Notes: generated from the sequence alone by a model not told the origin. 64,000 nt of DNA from Bacillus sp. ISL-55 (GCF_018613155.1 NZ_JAGGQU010000018.1:1-64000), one strand, 5' to 3'; numbered from the stretch's first letter, positions 36,321 to 45,932 are shown. Made by a program: numbers and translations.

Positions 36321-37559
36321 CTAGTTAATATTTTTCTTGTTTGGAGCGAGTGGGAGCGGGAGAACTTCGTTCAGATTGAAAGGTCCAAGCTGATCGATGT
36401 TTGCATTTGTGAATCTGACACCAGAGTAATCAAATTCACTCGCTGTCATTAAAATTGCCTCAAGATTGGGCAGATAACTTTCATCCAGGGTTGTATTCTT
36501 GTCGATTGTAATCTCTAAGATATCATTTTCGGATTTATTGGTTTCTGCCAGGCTGAAAATTTCCGGAAGTGATGCTGAAAGGTATCCATCCCCTTTCCAC
36601 ATTTGCTCAAATGCTTTCCCTATAGATTCATGCTGTTCTTTTGTCGGTACAAGGTACGGGTTCTGTACCCCCTCCACAGTCAAAAACAAGTACGCCCGCC
36701 TCTTTTTTGTTTCTGCGTTGAGCGGAAGCTCCTCCAACAAGCCGATGTTGCTTAGTTCAAGCCCTGGTTTTCCCTCTGTCGACAGAACCATTTTATCTAT
36801 TCCTGCACCTGAGAAATTTTGAGTCATTGAATCGATGAATATGACGTTTGCAGTGCTGCCATCTCGGTAGGGATTATTTTGTTTAACATCCATTGTCAAT
36901 GTCTTAGTCGCTTCATCAAAGTTCCAGGCAGCGTCCATTGGATAGTAATCGGTCAATCCCCATTCCTTTTCCATTAGCTTCGGCATCGTTTCTGTATAGT
37001 TGTCAATCCAGGACTTGCCTTCTTCCTTCGGTGTCGTTACCGTAACTGGAACGATCCTCATCGCCTGGTCGTCAGGAATTGCATAAGTAAGAATTTCGGA
37101 TGTCTCGGTGTCTACCTCTTCTGCATATAAAGAAATCAGGCCGTCATAAGGATTAGCTTTATCCATCGCAGCGAATTCTTTGCTCTTTTCTTCAGCCTCA
37201 CCATCGGCTGCATCCATCATGAGAGTGCTCTCCTCCTGGCTGGCACTTTCATTTGCCGTATCATCCCTGACAGCTGTATCCATCTCCATGAATGACTTGG
37301 CATCAGAAGCAGAGTTGCTTTCAATGCTTTTATCGGCGGAGTGGTTCACACCCATCAACCCTGGTGAAAGGATGAATGCAAGGAAAAGTACGGCTGCCAG
37401 CGCAGCACCCGGAATAACCCATGTCGGCATTGTCTTTCTTTTTTCAACACGATGAGCGATATTCTGATAAATGTCACGAGAGTCGCGATGATCTTTAACC
37501 TTAGGCATTTGGCCGAGGATTTCTTCTAGCTGCTTATCGCTTAGCTGTGACTTTTTCAC
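36321..37559 (-). CDS. rsiX: Anti-sigma factor RsiX
   Basis: A 412-residue membrane protein that should hold SigX inactive. A cytosolic N-terminal part (about 1-44) should bind the sigma factor; one membrane helix follows (about 46-68), then a long outer domain with an acidic, Ser-rich linker. The start is GTG at 37559, with GGAAGGGATG upstream, overlapping sigX by 26 nt. Gene order resDE-sigX-rsiX equals B. subtilis. The overall sequence is diverged, so the call rests on topology and context. Confidence 0.85.
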   Translation of the reverse strand: MKKSQLSDKQLEEILGQMPKVKDHRDSRDIYQNIAHRVEKRKTMPTWVIPGAALAAVLFLAFILSPGLMGVNHSADKSIESNSASDAKSFMEMDTAVRDDTANESASQEESTLMMDAADGEAEEKSKEFAAMDKANPYDGLISLYAEEVDTETSEILTYAIPDDQAMRIVPVTVTTPKEEGKSWIDNYTETMPKLMEKEWGLTDYYPMDAAWNFDEATKTLTMDVKQNNPYRDGSTANVIFIDSMTQNFSGAGIDKMVLSTEGKPGLELSNIGLLEELPLNAETKKRRAYLFLTVEGVQNPYLVPTKEQHESIGKAFEQMWKGDGYLSASLPEIFSLAETNKSENDILEITIDKNTTLDESYLPNLEAILMTASEFDYSGVRFTNANIDQLGPFNLNEVLPLPLAPNKKNIN

Positions 37560-38085
37560 TAGTCATCCCTTCCTTTTCAATCATTTCTTCCATCAGCTTT
37601 TTCAATGTCTTCAAAGCACGGTGCTGAGTCGTCTTTACCTTACTTTCCGTCCATGATAAAGCTTCTGCTGTTTCGCTGATCGTTAACTCATGTATATAGC
37701 GCATGATGATGACCATTCGCTGGTCAACCGTGCATTGGTCAAGGCACTTGTACATCATTTGAATCTCTTCACTTTGGAGTGCCATTTCTTCAGGAAGGGG
37801 CTGGTCGTCCCTTACCTGGCGGGCAGACATATCAAAGGATTCAAGCAATCGCTGCTTCCAGCCTTTCTGTTTGCGGAAGTGATCGATCGCGACATTTTTG
37901 GCAATCGAAAACAGCCATGTCTTCTCACTGCTCTTTCCTTCAAACCGGTTGTATGCCTTCAAAACGCGAATGTATACTTCCTGTACAAGGTCTTCAGCCA
38001 GCTCCCTGCTTTTAACCATATAAAATAAAAATTGAAAAACGTCATGATGATATTTTTGATACAATTCATCAAAAACGGAGTTCAT
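37534..38085 (-). CDS. sigX: ECF sigma factor SigX
   Basis: A 183-residue extracytoplasmic-function sigma factor with region 2 (YHHDVFQFLFYMVKSRELAE, EDLVQEVYIRVLKAY) and region 4 (ISETAEALSWTESKVKTTQH). In B. subtilis SigX governs envelope modification genes. Start 38085 is chosen because GGAGGCG lies upstream; the ATG eight codons earlier lacks a ribosome site. An ECF-type promoter directly upstream suggests autoregulation. Tightly overlaps rsiX. Confidence 0.93.
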   Translation of the reverse strand: MNSVFDELYQKYHHDVFQFLFYMVKSRELAEDLVQEVYIRVLKAYNRFEGKSSEKTWLFSIAKNVAIDHFRKQKGWKQRLLESFDMSARQVRDDQPLPEEMALQSEEIQMMYKCLDQCTVDQRMVIIMRYIHELTISETAEALSWTESKVKTTQHRALKTLKKLMEEMIEKEGMTSEKVTAKR

Positions 38086-38116
38086 AGCTCTATTCGCCTC
38101 CGTATTCATTAGATTA

Positions 38117-38142
38117 GTCGTAAAGTATTAATAAAAGTTTCA
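38117..38142 (-). promoter_or_regulatory. ECF-type (SigX) promoter of sigX
   Basis: Minus strand TGAAAC (38137-38142), 16-bp spacer, CGAC (38117-38120), about 30 nt before the sigX start. It matches the SigX pattern TGTAAC-N16/17-CGWC with one change. Confidence 0.65.
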
Positions 38143-38276
38143 TATTAACTATATTATTTTTAGAATGGAAATGGAAGGAATTTTCGAGGACAAAATATTT
38201 GATGAAGTTACGTTATATTAAAGTGAATTACCTGAATAAGGTAGGCTATGGAATAAATAATTCTGATGGAGGGTAC

Positions 38277-38540
38277 TAACGGACACTTTTTCCATGATTC
38301 CCTTTACGTTTGACCGATAGAGGTGTTCTAACGGACACTTTCCTCTGAATTCTGCTTCTGTTTGTCCGATAGAGACGTTTTAACGGACACTTTTTCCCTG
38401 ATTCTCTTAGCGTTTGTCCGATAGGGGCATTCTAACGGACACTTTTCCCCCTGATTCCCTTTGTGTTTGTCCGATAGAGGCGCTCTATTGGACAATAACC
38501 CCTCTATTCCACTTCAGTTTGTCCGATAGCGGGTTTCTAA
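38277..38540. repeat. Tandem hairpin array II, 52-53 bp period
   Basis: Five units begin TAACGGAC (the last TATTGGAC) at 38277, 38329, 38381, 38433 and 38486. Each unit ends with GTCCGATAGA and a 5-nt GGCGT-like loop that leads into TCTAACGGAC of the next, forming a 10-bp stem with one mismatch. The linker holds a T-rich stretch then TGATTC. It lies between the resE terminator and the sigX promoter. No coding capacity. Confidence 0.88.
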
Positions 38541-38562
38541 AGAAATTCCCATGTTTAAAAAC

Positions 38563-38597
38563 ACAAAAAAGCCCACCCACAAATCGGGATGGACTTA
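38563..38597 (-). terminator. Terminator of the res operon
   Basis: On the minus strand AAGTCCATCCC pairs with GGGTGGGCTT (two G-T pairs), followed by TTTTTT. About 40 nt past resE. Confidence 0.85.
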
Positions 38598-38633
38598 TTC
38601 ATTGTTCCTCGTGAATCAAGAATAGTCGGCAAG

Positions 38634-40421
38634 TTATTCAATATTTCGAGGGATGAAAAAGGAAAATGTCGTTCCTTGTCCGAGTTTGCTTTTTACCGAG
38701 ATATTTCCTCGATGTGCGTCGATAATATTCTTGGCAATTGCTAGTCCAAGCCCGGTGCCGGATACACCGCGAGTCCTGGATTTATCGCCTTTATAAAACC
38801 TCTCGAACAAGAATGGTAAATCTTCCTCAGGGATACCAGGCCCCTGGTCGCTCACCTCAAAATATAATCCTTTTTCATCGGTTCTTCCACCAATGACGAC
38901 GGATGCCGAATCAGGGACGTGCCTTATAGCATTATCGATCAAGTTGGTCAGGACCTGTTCGATGCGGTCTGGATCAAAACGGAAATCTTGTTCTTCTGAA
39001 TCAAACTGGACAGATAACTCAATTCCCTTTTCCTTCGCCAAACCATGGAATTTACGGATAATTCGATTTACATATGGATTAATTTCGACGGATTCAACGT
39101 TTAGAAGAATATGACCTGCTTCCATACGGGCTAAGTCAAGAAGTTCATTAACAAGGCGGCCCATTCGCAGTGACTCATCGTAAATGACTTTAGCCATTTC
39201 CTTCTTTTCTTCATCCGTTTGAGCGATGTCATCGACGATCGCTTCACTATAACCTTGCATCATCGAAATCGGCGTTCTTAATTCGTGTGAAACATTGGCG
39301 ATGAAATCTTCCCTCATCTTGTCGAGTTTTCGTTCATCAGTCATATCCCGGACTACAGCAACAGCCCCGCGGATGAATCTTTTATTATACAGCGGGCTGA
39401 CAATGATTACCCAGGTTCTTCCCTGGGCAGTGATCTCACCAACCTGCTCTTTTTCCGTATTGACTGCCAGCTGGAATAACTCCATGACTTCAGAAGGGAC
39501 GGCATCTGTATTCTCAGAAGCCAGGCCCTGCTCATAATACCAGTATCTCAGGAATACTTCAGCAGGCGGATTCGTAATCAGGATTGTACCATCACGATTG
39601 AAAGTGATCACTCCATCTGCCATGCTGCTAAGGATGCTTGTCAGTTGTTCTTTTTCCTGACTCAATGCGTTCATGTTGAATTTCAGCTGTCTGCCCATCT
39701 GATTGAAGGCAGTTGCTAATTCCCCTATTTCATCATGAGTGAGGATTGGTACTTTTGTGTCAAACTTGCCTCTGGCGACTTCAAAGGCTGCCTCCCTCAT
39801 TTTACGCAAAGGTGCAGTGATCCTGGTGGACAGGAAGAAAGCAAAGATTGTCGTAAGGACTATTGCCACGCCCGCTGCAAGCAAGATGAACTTCGTTGTC
39901 AGCCTGGTCGTCTCTTCCATCACCTCAAGTGACTGATAAATGAATACGGCCCCGTTCCCTTGCTCAAACTGGTCAAGCGGAACACCGATCATTAAATACT
40001 GAGTATCATCAACCTCGTTTGAAATACCTGGCATAGAAGAAATGATATCTACAGTTTTATCATCCTTAAAAACCGCAGAGAGATCCCGGTCATTCATAAA
40101 AAATGAAATCGGTACATGTGCTGTATCTTCTCCATCAGGTGAGTAAAAATAAGTATCCTTATCTTTAATGACAGTCACTCTAGAGTCATCGTCGACCATT
40201 TCCCATGCAATTTCAAGACCTAGTTGTTCCTCCTGGCCAGGATGGTCTTCCAGTACCCTGGCTATTTTCTCTGCAGTATTGGTCATTCCTTTTCTGGTTT
40301 CATTAATGTGATAGTTTTCAAAAAATTCCATCAGCATCACTGTCAAGATGAATAACACAAATGAAACCAGCAAAAGGATGGTAATCCAAAGTTTACCTAC
40401 TACACTGCGCCAAAACATCAT
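38634..40421 (-). CDS. resE: Sensor histidine kinase ResE
   Basis: ResE phosphorylates ResD in response to oxygen limitation and nitric oxide and controls anaerobic and cytochrome genes. The 595-residue protein has two membrane segments flanking an outer domain, a HAMP linker (about 190-245), a PAS domain (starting SSMADGVITFNRDGTIL), the phospho-acceptor histidine in ANVSHELRTP, and a kinase ATPase domain with DQGPGIPEE and GTGLGLAIAK. It overlaps resD by 4 nt. Length and N-terminus match B. subtilis ResE. Confidence 0.97.
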   Translation of the reverse strand: MMFWRSVVGKLWITILLLVSFVLFILTVMLMEFFENYHINETRKGMTNTAEKIARVLEDHPGQEEQLGLEIAWEMVDDDSRVTVIKDKDTYFYSPDGEDTAHVPISFFMNDRDLSAVFKDDKTVDIISSMPGISNEVDDTQYLMIGVPLDQFEQGNGAVFIYQSLEVMEETTRLTTKFILLAAGVAIVLTTIFAFFLSTRITAPLRKMREAAFEVARGKFDTKVPILTHDEIGELATAFNQMGRQLKFNMNALSQEKEQLTSILSSMADGVITFNRDGTILITNPPAEVFLRYWYYEQGLASENTDAVPSEVMELFQLAVNTEKEQVGEITAQGRTWVIIVSPLYNKRFIRGAVAVVRDMTDERKLDKMREDFIANVSHELRTPISMMQGYSEAIVDDIAQTDEEKKEMAKVIYDESLRMGRLVNELLDLARMEAGHILLNVESVEINPYVNRIIRKFHGLAKEKGIELSVQFDSEEQDFRFDPDRIEQVLTNLIDNAIRHVPDSASVVIGGRTDEKGLYFEVSDQGPGIPEEDLPFLFERFYKGDKSRTRGVSGTGLGLAIAKNIIDAHRGNISVKSKLGQGTTFSFFIPRNIE

Positions 40422-41134
40422 TCATTGACTACCTCGAACTTGTAGCCAACCCCCCAGACTGTCACGATCATTTTCGCAGCCTGTTCAGATACTTTGTTCA
40501 GCTTCTCGCGCAATCTTTTAACATGTGTATCAACCGTTCGTAAATCACCGAAAAATTCATAATGCCAAACTTCTTTCAATAATTGCTCCCGATCAAAAAC
40601 TTTATCAGGCGCTTTCGCCAGGAAGTAAAGCAGTTCATATTCCTTAGGCGTCAAGCTGACTTCTTTGCCATCTGCCAAAACCCTATGGGCATCATTATCA
40701 ATGGTTAAATGAGGGAAAACAATTACATCTTTAGCAGTTGTCTCTGTCTGCAAGTAGCTTGTGCTCGATGAACGGCGGAGCATAGCTTTGACTCTCAGGA
40801 CAACTTCACGAGGGCTGAACGGCTTGACGATATAATCATCAGTACCTACCTCGAAGCCTTGGACCCTGTTCACTTCCTCGCCTTTTGCGGTTAGCATGAT
40901 AACAGGAGTTGACTTCTTTTCACGAAGGTCACGACAAACTTCGATTCCATCTTTCCCAGGCATCATCAAATCAAGAAGGATTACGTCATAATCGTTGGCA
41001 AGCGCTTTTGCCAACGCTTCATTTCCATCTTCTGCTTCTTCAATTATATAGTTCTCTCTTTCAAGATACATTTTCAACAATCGTCTAATTCTTTCTTCAT
41101 CATCCACTACTAAAATCTTCACGTCTTTTTCCAT
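40418..41134 (-). CDS. resD: Response regulator ResD
   Basis: A 238-residue OmpR-family regulator with the receiver phospho-acceptor D55 in VILLDLMMPG, acidic pocket near D11-D12, and a winged-helix DNA-binding domain ending VVDTHVKRLREKLNK-like (here RTVDTHVKRLREKL) and VWGVGYKF. It works with ResE. The 112-nt gap before it contains a terminator for resC, so resD probably has its own promoter as well as readthrough. Confidence 0.97.
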   Translation of the reverse strand: MEKDVKILVVDDEERIRRLLKMYLERENYIIEEAEDGNEALAKALANDYDVILLDLMMPGKDGIEVCRDLREKKSTPVIMLTAKGEEVNRVQGFEVGTDDYIVKPFSPREVVLRVKAMLRRSSSTSYLQTETTAKDVIVFPHLTIDNDAHRVLADGKEVSLTPKEYELLYFLAKAPDKVFDREQLLKEVWHYEFFGDLRTVDTHVKRLREKLNKVSEQAAKMIVTVWGVGYKFEVVNE

Positions 41135-41194
41135 AAAATATATCCCTCCCTGCGATTATTTTACATAAACATGCGTTTACTTGCCATGATTTTT

Positions 41195-41228
41195 TAAAAA
41201 AGGCCTTCACTTAAGACAGTGAAGGCAG
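41195..41228 (-). terminator. Terminator or attenuator between resC and resD
   Basis: On the minus strand GCCTTCACT pairs with AGTGAAGGC around a 6-nt loop, followed by CTTTTTT. It separates resABC from resDE expression. Confidence 0.85.
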
Positions 41229-41246
41229 TCATAAAATTGACACAAA

Positions 41247-42434
41247 TTAGGAACCTGCATAAGAATGCAGACCTGCGATAACAAGGTTAACTGCTACCAG
41301 GTTGAACATAATAATGATAAAACCGATGACCGCTAGCCATGCCGATTTCTCGCCATGCCATCCTTTTGAAAGGCGCAGGTGCAGGAAAGCCGCGTAGAAA
41401 AGCCAGGTTATCAATGCCCACACTTCCTTTGGATCCCAGCCCCAGAAGCGAGTCCAGGCAATCTGGGCCCAAATCATTGCAAAAATCAGACCGCCAAGAG
41501 TGAAAACCGGGAAGCCGATTAAAACCGAGCGATAGCCAATCTCATCGACGAGATCCATATTAATATTCTTCGTCAACGGCTGCAATGCAGCAGCAACGCG
41601 CTTGCGCAGGACGAGTCTTAGTAATACATATAATACTATACCCGCTATGAGCGACCAAATAACAGTATTCAATTTCTTTGCACTGATGATTGCAGGTGTC
41701 TCGAACAATGGTTCAAAACGATCTTTGTTTGTCAACTCATACTGATGGGGTCCAACAAGAGCAGGAATTGTAAATTCCTCAGTAGCAGGCTGGCCATCCT
41801 TGTTGATATAGTTAAAATTCGCTGAATAATCTGTTGCTGCAAAGAAACTGGAAACGAATACGAAGCCAAGCGTGCTGATCAAGCCAAACAAGACAACTTC
41901 AAGCCATAATGTACTTTTGGTTTTCTTCGTCTGATCAACACTTCTAACGAGATAAATCAGACCAGCAGCAAAACTGATTGCCAGGATTGCTTGTCCGATC
42001 GCTGTCGTCGTAACGTGAATATGGAGCCAGTAACTTTGCAGTGCCGGAATCAATGGGGTTACGTCCCTTGGGAACATGCTTCCATAGGCAATGATCAAAG
42101 CAGCTACAGGCAAAGTGAACAGTCCCAGCAATGGTGTTTTATACATGAAATAAATGACGATAAATGCCCCTACCAATGACATGCCGAAGAATGTCGTGAA
42201 TTCGAACAGATTGCTGACCGGCGCGTGTCCGGAAGCAATCCATCTTAAAATGAAAAATGTCAACTGGGATAGGAAACCCGCAATCGTTACAACTAGCCCA
42301 ATCTTCGCCCATTTGTTAGGTGTGTTTTTTTTGTCAGCATGCCTTTTATCCTTAATAGCTCCCCCGAAAAACAAAATACCGACTAGATAGAGGATAAATG
42401 CTGCAAACAGAAAGTTAGAACTCAACTCAACCAT
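41247..42434 (-). CDS. resC: Cytochrome c maturation protein ResC (CcsA)
   Basis: ResC forms with ResB the system II complex that exports haem and attaches it to apocytochrome c. The 395-residue polytopic protein has the haem-handling tryptophan-rich motif near the C-terminus ([20 protein letters not shown]) and conserved histidines around it. Start follows AAGGAGG, 12 nt after resB. Confidence 0.96.
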   Translation of the reverse strand: MVELSSNFLFAAFILYLVGILFFGGAIKDKRHADKKNTPNKWAKIGLVVTIAGFLSQLTFFILRWIASGHAPVSNLFEFTTFFGMSLVGAFIVIYFMYKTPLLGLFTLPVAALIIAYGSMFPRDVTPLIPALQSYWLHIHVTTTAIGQAILAISFAAGLIYLVRSVDQTKKTKSTLWLEVVLFGLISTLGFVFVSSFFAATDYSANFNYINKDGQPATEEFTIPALVGPHQYELTNKDRFEPLFETPAIISAKKLNTVIWSLIAGIVLYVLLRLVLRKRVAAALQPLTKNINMDLVDEIGYRSVLIGFPVFTLGGLIFAMIWAQIAWTRFWGWDPKEVWALITWLFYAAFLHLRLSKGWHGEKSAWLAVIGFIIIMFNLVAVNLVIAGLHSYAGS

Positions 42435-42446
42435 TATATTCCCTCC

Positions 42447-44072
42447 TTACTCCTTCTTTTCTTCTGACACCTGGTCTTCAGGAGCGGCTATTCCTGAATC
42501 GGAAAAGACATCTTCAAGCTCCCTTTTTATGCCATGCCAGTTTTTGTTTGTATGTGCGGCAATCCATACCTGATTATTTACTCTTCTCAACCATACACGT
42601 CGATGATTCCAATATGCACCCTGGATTACACCGATCATGAATATTAATCCTCCAAGCCCAATGATCCAAAGAGTGTGGTCTTTTCTGACAGTCAGAGCCG
42701 TAACATTCTTCGTTTCGATCCCGTTAAATGTCATCTTGTAATCATTTTCACCCAATGGCTCAAGGTTCTGCCTGATGGCTACGAAACTGACTTCACCTTC
42801 AGGCTTTTCTGGGCTGAACATCTTGAAGATGAACGCAGGGTTATTCGGAATGCGTGACTTTGTCGCAGGCTCCCCGTCTTCATTAAACTCAAAATCCGGG
42901 AAATAGCTCATCACTTCGACTTTGTACCCATTTCCTAGATCGTATTTCATTTCTGGGTCATATAAGTCTACAGTCACATCACCAAACTGATCCCCTGTTT
43001 CTTTATTTTCTAGTTTAAAAGCCATTTTGCTCATTTCATCAAGCTTATAATCTACCTGATACAAGGCAAAACCATCGACTTTCAGAGGCTTATTAACCTG
43101 GATAGCATGGTCACGAATCTTTTCAAGCTCAGGTTTTTCACCCGGGACAATTTCTCCCTGTCTCTGATATAAAGTAGCATCAGTCTGATAGTTTTTAACT
43201 ACCGTCCCTGCTTTGTTGATCGCATCCTGGAAGACTTCTTCATCTTTATCTTTATCATATACTTCAAAGATAAATTGATTGTTTTTCAGATAATAGTGTC
43301 CTTCGGTCCCAGGAATTGCTTTTGTCTCGCCTTCTCTTAGCCAGAGGATTTCGTCCACATACATCCCAGGCACGAACCTGAGCATGCCCCCTATCAAAAA
43401 GATGATCAGGCCAAGGTGGTTTACATAGGGACCCCAACGAGAAAAACGATTTTTCTCCGCGAGGATATCTCCATTCTCCTCACGCAGCTTATACCGTTTT
43501 TTTGTTAAATTTTCTTTGATTTTCCCTGCTGCTTCATCTGTCAGCACAGCATCTGAAATGCTGAACATTCTCTGGCGCTTTAAAAAGCTTTCATGTCTCG
43601 ATACTCGCTGGTTTTTCAGGGATCTGTATAATGGAACTACCCTGTCGAGACTAGCGATAACGAGTGATATCCCAAGCGCAGCGATTAAAAGCAGGTACCA
43701 CCAGGAACTGTAAAGGTTATGGAACCCGAGATCATAATAAAGTTTCCCCAGCCATCCGTATTGCTCTTCATAATATTCCCATGCAGGCATTACAGGAGGG
43801 ATGTACATTTCCTGAGGAAAAATCGTACCTAGAGAGGACGCGATTAAGAGGATGACGATCAGCCATACCCCAACTTTGACGGACGAGAAGAAATTCCATA
43901 TTTTATCGATGATTGTCTTGTTATACGTTTGTGAACGGCGCGCACTTCCTTCATAGCGCATATCAGCTAGCTGCTTCTCTTTTTCTTTTTCTTCCAGCAC
44001 TCTTCCGCAAGATTCACATAGGATCGTTCCCTGCGGATTTATATGGCCGCACTCACATTTTACCTCGTTCAT
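42447..44072 (-). CDS. resB: Cytochrome c maturation protein ResB
   Basis: The partner of ResC in haem delivery. The 541-residue protein begins with a zinc-ribbon-like segment (CECGHINPQGTILCESCGR), which B. subtilis ResB also has, followed by three N-terminal membrane helices, a large outer domain and a last membrane helix (LWIIGLGGLIFMIGVIQGAY). Start 44072 follows resA by 26 nt. Confidence 0.96.
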   Translation of the reverse strand: MNEVKCECGHINPQGTILCESCGRVLEEKEKEKQLADMRYEGSARRSQTYNKTIIDKIWNFFSSVKVGVWLIVILLIASSLGTIFPQEMYIPPVMPAWEYYEEQYGWLGKLYYDLGFHNLYSSWWYLLLIAALGISLVIASLDRVVPLYRSLKNQRVSRHESFLKRQRMFSISDAVLTDEAAGKIKENLTKKRYKLREENGDILAEKNRFSRWGPYVNHLGLIIFLIGGMLRFVPGMYVDEILWLREGETKAIPGTEGHYYLKNNQFIFEVYDKDKDEEVFQDAINKAGTVVKNYQTDATLYQRQGEIVPGEKPELEKIRDHAIQVNKPLKVDGFALYQVDYKLDEMSKMAFKLENKETGDQFGDVTVDLYDPEMKYDLGNGYKVEVMSYFPDFEFNEDGEPATKSRIPNNPAFIFKMFSPEKPEGEVSFVAIRQNLEPLGENDYKMTFNGIETKNVTALTVRKDHTLWIIGLGGLIFMIGVIQGAYWNHRRVWLRRVNNQVWIAAHTNKNWHGIKRELEDVFSDSGIAAPEDQVSEEKKE

Positions 44073-44098
44073 AGTAAAAACTCCCTGTTCCCCTTACT

Positions 44099-44620
44099 TT
44101 AAGGTTTTATCTGTTCCATGAAATCACGGACTGTTTCTTCATTTAGTTCCCCTGTATGGCTTTTCACCACTTTGCCTTCTTTGTCAATCAAGAAGGTAAT
44201 TGGCAACGGATTGATCCCATATGCTGCCTGGACTGGTCCATCGTCAATCATAACCGGAAAAGTCATGCCTTTTCGCTCAATGAACCTATTAACAGCAAGT
44301 TCTGATTCACCGGAGTCAATTGCCAGGACCTGAACACCCTGATCCTTGAACTGCTGGTACTGATTTTCGATATAAGGCATCTCTCGCTCGCATGGTTTGC
44401 ACCATGTTGCCCAAAAATTAAGGAAAACTCCTTGTCCTTTATACTCGGAAAGTCTGTGTTTATTGCCTTCCATATCAACAAGGACAAAATCAGGAGCAGG
44501 TTTTCCAATCACAATCTTCTGGTTTTTATCCTTATTCATGTTAGCATACAAAGTATAGCCAACAGCCAGAGCCATAACCGCGAGAATAATCGTTCTAGTG
44601 ATCAGACGTTTCTTTTTCAT
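44099..44620 (-). CDS. resA: Thiol-disulfide oxidoreductase ResA
   Basis: ResA keeps the haem-binding cysteines of apocytochrome c reduced on the outer side of the membrane. The 173-residue protein has an N-terminal anchor (about residues 8-26) and a thioredoxin fold with the active site W-C74-K-P-C77 and E80. B. subtilis has CEPC; the Lys in place of Glu is a small difference that could change redox properties. First gene of resABC. Confidence 0.96.
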   Translation of the reverse strand: MKKKRLITRTIILAVMALAVGYTLYANMNKDKNQKIVIGKPAPDFVLVDMEGNKHRLSEYKGQGVFLNFWATWCKPCEREMPYIENQYQQFKDQGVQVLAIDSGESELAVNRFIERKGMTFPVMIDDGPVQAAYGINPLPITFLIDKEGKVVKSHTGELNEETVRDFMEQIKP

Positions 44621-44650
44621 CCCCTAAACCTCCCACCGTATTTCTCCTTC

Positions 44651-44656
44651 ATTATA
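44651..44656 (-). promoter_or_regulatory. Possible -10 box of resA
   Basis: A perfect TATAAT on the minus strand lies about 30 nt upstream of resA; no good -35 is seen, which fits an activator-dependent promoter such as one using ResD. Weakly supported. Confidence 0.4.
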
Positions 44657-44685
44657 CCATTTCAACTACACCCATGTTAGTAAAC

Positions 44686-45411
44686 CTAAGACTTTTTCAT
44701 CGCCAGGACACGAAGCTGCTTTACTTCATGATGTGTAAGCTCCCTGATCTCCCCAGTCCTTAAGCCATTCAGCGTCAGGAAACCGTATTTTTCTCTTTTA
44801 AGTTTCAAAACAGGGTGCCCGATTGCATCGAACATTCTTCTGACTTGTCTATTCCGTCCCTCATGGATTGTGATTTCAACAATTGCTGTATCCTTCTTTT
44901 TATCAACACTCAGCAATTTAATCCTTGCCGGCGCTGTTTTTCCATCTTCGAGCATGACTCCTCGAGCCAGGCTAGTCAGCTTTTCCTTTGAAGGAATACC
45001 TTTAACCTTTGCCACATACATCTTATCAATTTCATTGCTTGGATGCATGAGCAAGTTTGCGAATTCTCCATCGTTCGTCAGCAAAAGCAGACCCGATGTA
45101 TCATAATCAAGGCGCCCAACTGGATAAATCCTTTGTTCGATTGTTTGGAAAAAGTCGGTAACAACCTTCCGGCCTTTATCATCTTGTACACTTGAAATAA
45201 CACCGCGGGGTTTATAGAACAAGAAATAGACAGGTTCTTCCCCTTCAATCTGGACTCCATCCACTTCTACTCTGTCAGATGGGGTTACCTTTCGGCCAAG
45301 TTCTTTGACAACACTTCCGTTTACCTTGACTCTTCCTTCGAGGATCATTTCCTCGGCTTTTCTTCTCGATGCTATTCCTGCATGAGCAATAACTTTTTGC
45401 AGTCTTTCCAT
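44686..45411 (-). CDS. rluB: 23S rRNA pseudouridine synthase RluB
   Basis: Makes pseudouridine in 23S rRNA (position 2605 in E. coli numbering). The 241-residue protein has an N-terminal S4 RNA-binding domain (MERLQKVIAHAGIASRRKAE) and the catalytic aspartate D102 in VGRLDYDTSGLL. Start 45411 follows AGGAGTGA; the longer frame adds eight residues. It is 65 nt upstream of resA, as in B. subtilis (ypuL). Confidence 0.94.
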   Translation of the reverse strand: MERLQKVIAHAGIASRRKAEEMILEGRVKVNGSVVKELGRKVTPSDRVEVDGVQIEGEEPVYFLFYKPRGVISSVQDDKGRKVVTDFFQTIEQRIYPVGRLDYDTSGLLLLTNDGEFANLLMHPSNEIDKMYVAKVKGIPSKEKLTSLARGVMLEDGKTAPARIKLLSVDKKKDTAIVEITIHEGRNRQVRRMFDAIGHPVLKLKREKYGFLTLNGLRTGEIRELTHHEVKQLRVLAMKKS

Positions 45412-45932
45412 AAGGTCACTCCTATTTAATATCAATTAACTATGGTTAATATTAATATCTAATCCATCCTTATGAATTATGACATAAGTCTCGCTGTTTT
45501 CAAAGTAAGCAATGGTGGAAAAAGCGAAAAATAAATAGGGAAAGTTAATTGTTCTTTAACAAAGGCTCTTTTCGTCAACTATTTTGCTTTCACAGTCAAA
45601 AGTAAAAATCGGCTTCTGGATTTTTACGATTTCTCATGCATTGCCAGTTAAGGTGCTGCAAGAAAAGAGCCCCGAAACTGTTCAAAATGCGGATGGTAGA
45701 TTATAGACGAAAAGCAAAAAACGAGGCGAGAACAACTTCTACTAAAGTTCGTTTTGTAAACATAATGCAATATTATTTTATACTAATATTAGTTCATTTT
45801 GTGATACCTGATTCGGCAGGTTTTTAAGAGTATAAAAAAAGATTGTGATCATAACCCACAGCTAAACGAGGCTGTTGATTTCCGTATCCTACGCTTACTA
45901 TGTCAATTCGTCTAGTTGAACAGTCGGCCCCC
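45412..45932. other. Long gap between spmB and rluB
   Basis: Over 500 nt without a credible gene. It contains the inverted-repeat element at 45564-45671. A stretch around 45870-45900 (GGCTGTTGATTTCCG) resembles the start of the GC-rich element at 13764 and may be a relic. A 63-residue plus-strand reading frame at 45636 has no ribosome site and is not called. Confidence 0.5.
45564..45671. repeat. 108-bp inverted-repeat element related to the ~180-bp family
   Basis: Terminal arms GGCTCTTTTC (45564-45573) and GAAAAGAGCC (45662-45671) enclose an inner hairpin GTAAAAATC (45602-45610) / GATTTTTAC (45619-45627) with an 8-nt loop. The inner hairpin corresponds to GTTAAAATC / GATTTTAAC of copies A and B, with a paired base change that keeps the stem. 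Confidence 0.75.

Noticed and set aside
36321-37559. Large lipoprotein or adhesin call for the gene after sigX
   Set aside because: The 26-nt overlap with sigX, the cytosolic head and single membrane helix fit an RsiX-type anti-sigma factor better.
45636-45827. 63-residue plus-strand reading frame
   Set aside because: No ribosome site, low-complexity basic content, and it overlaps the inverted-repeat element.
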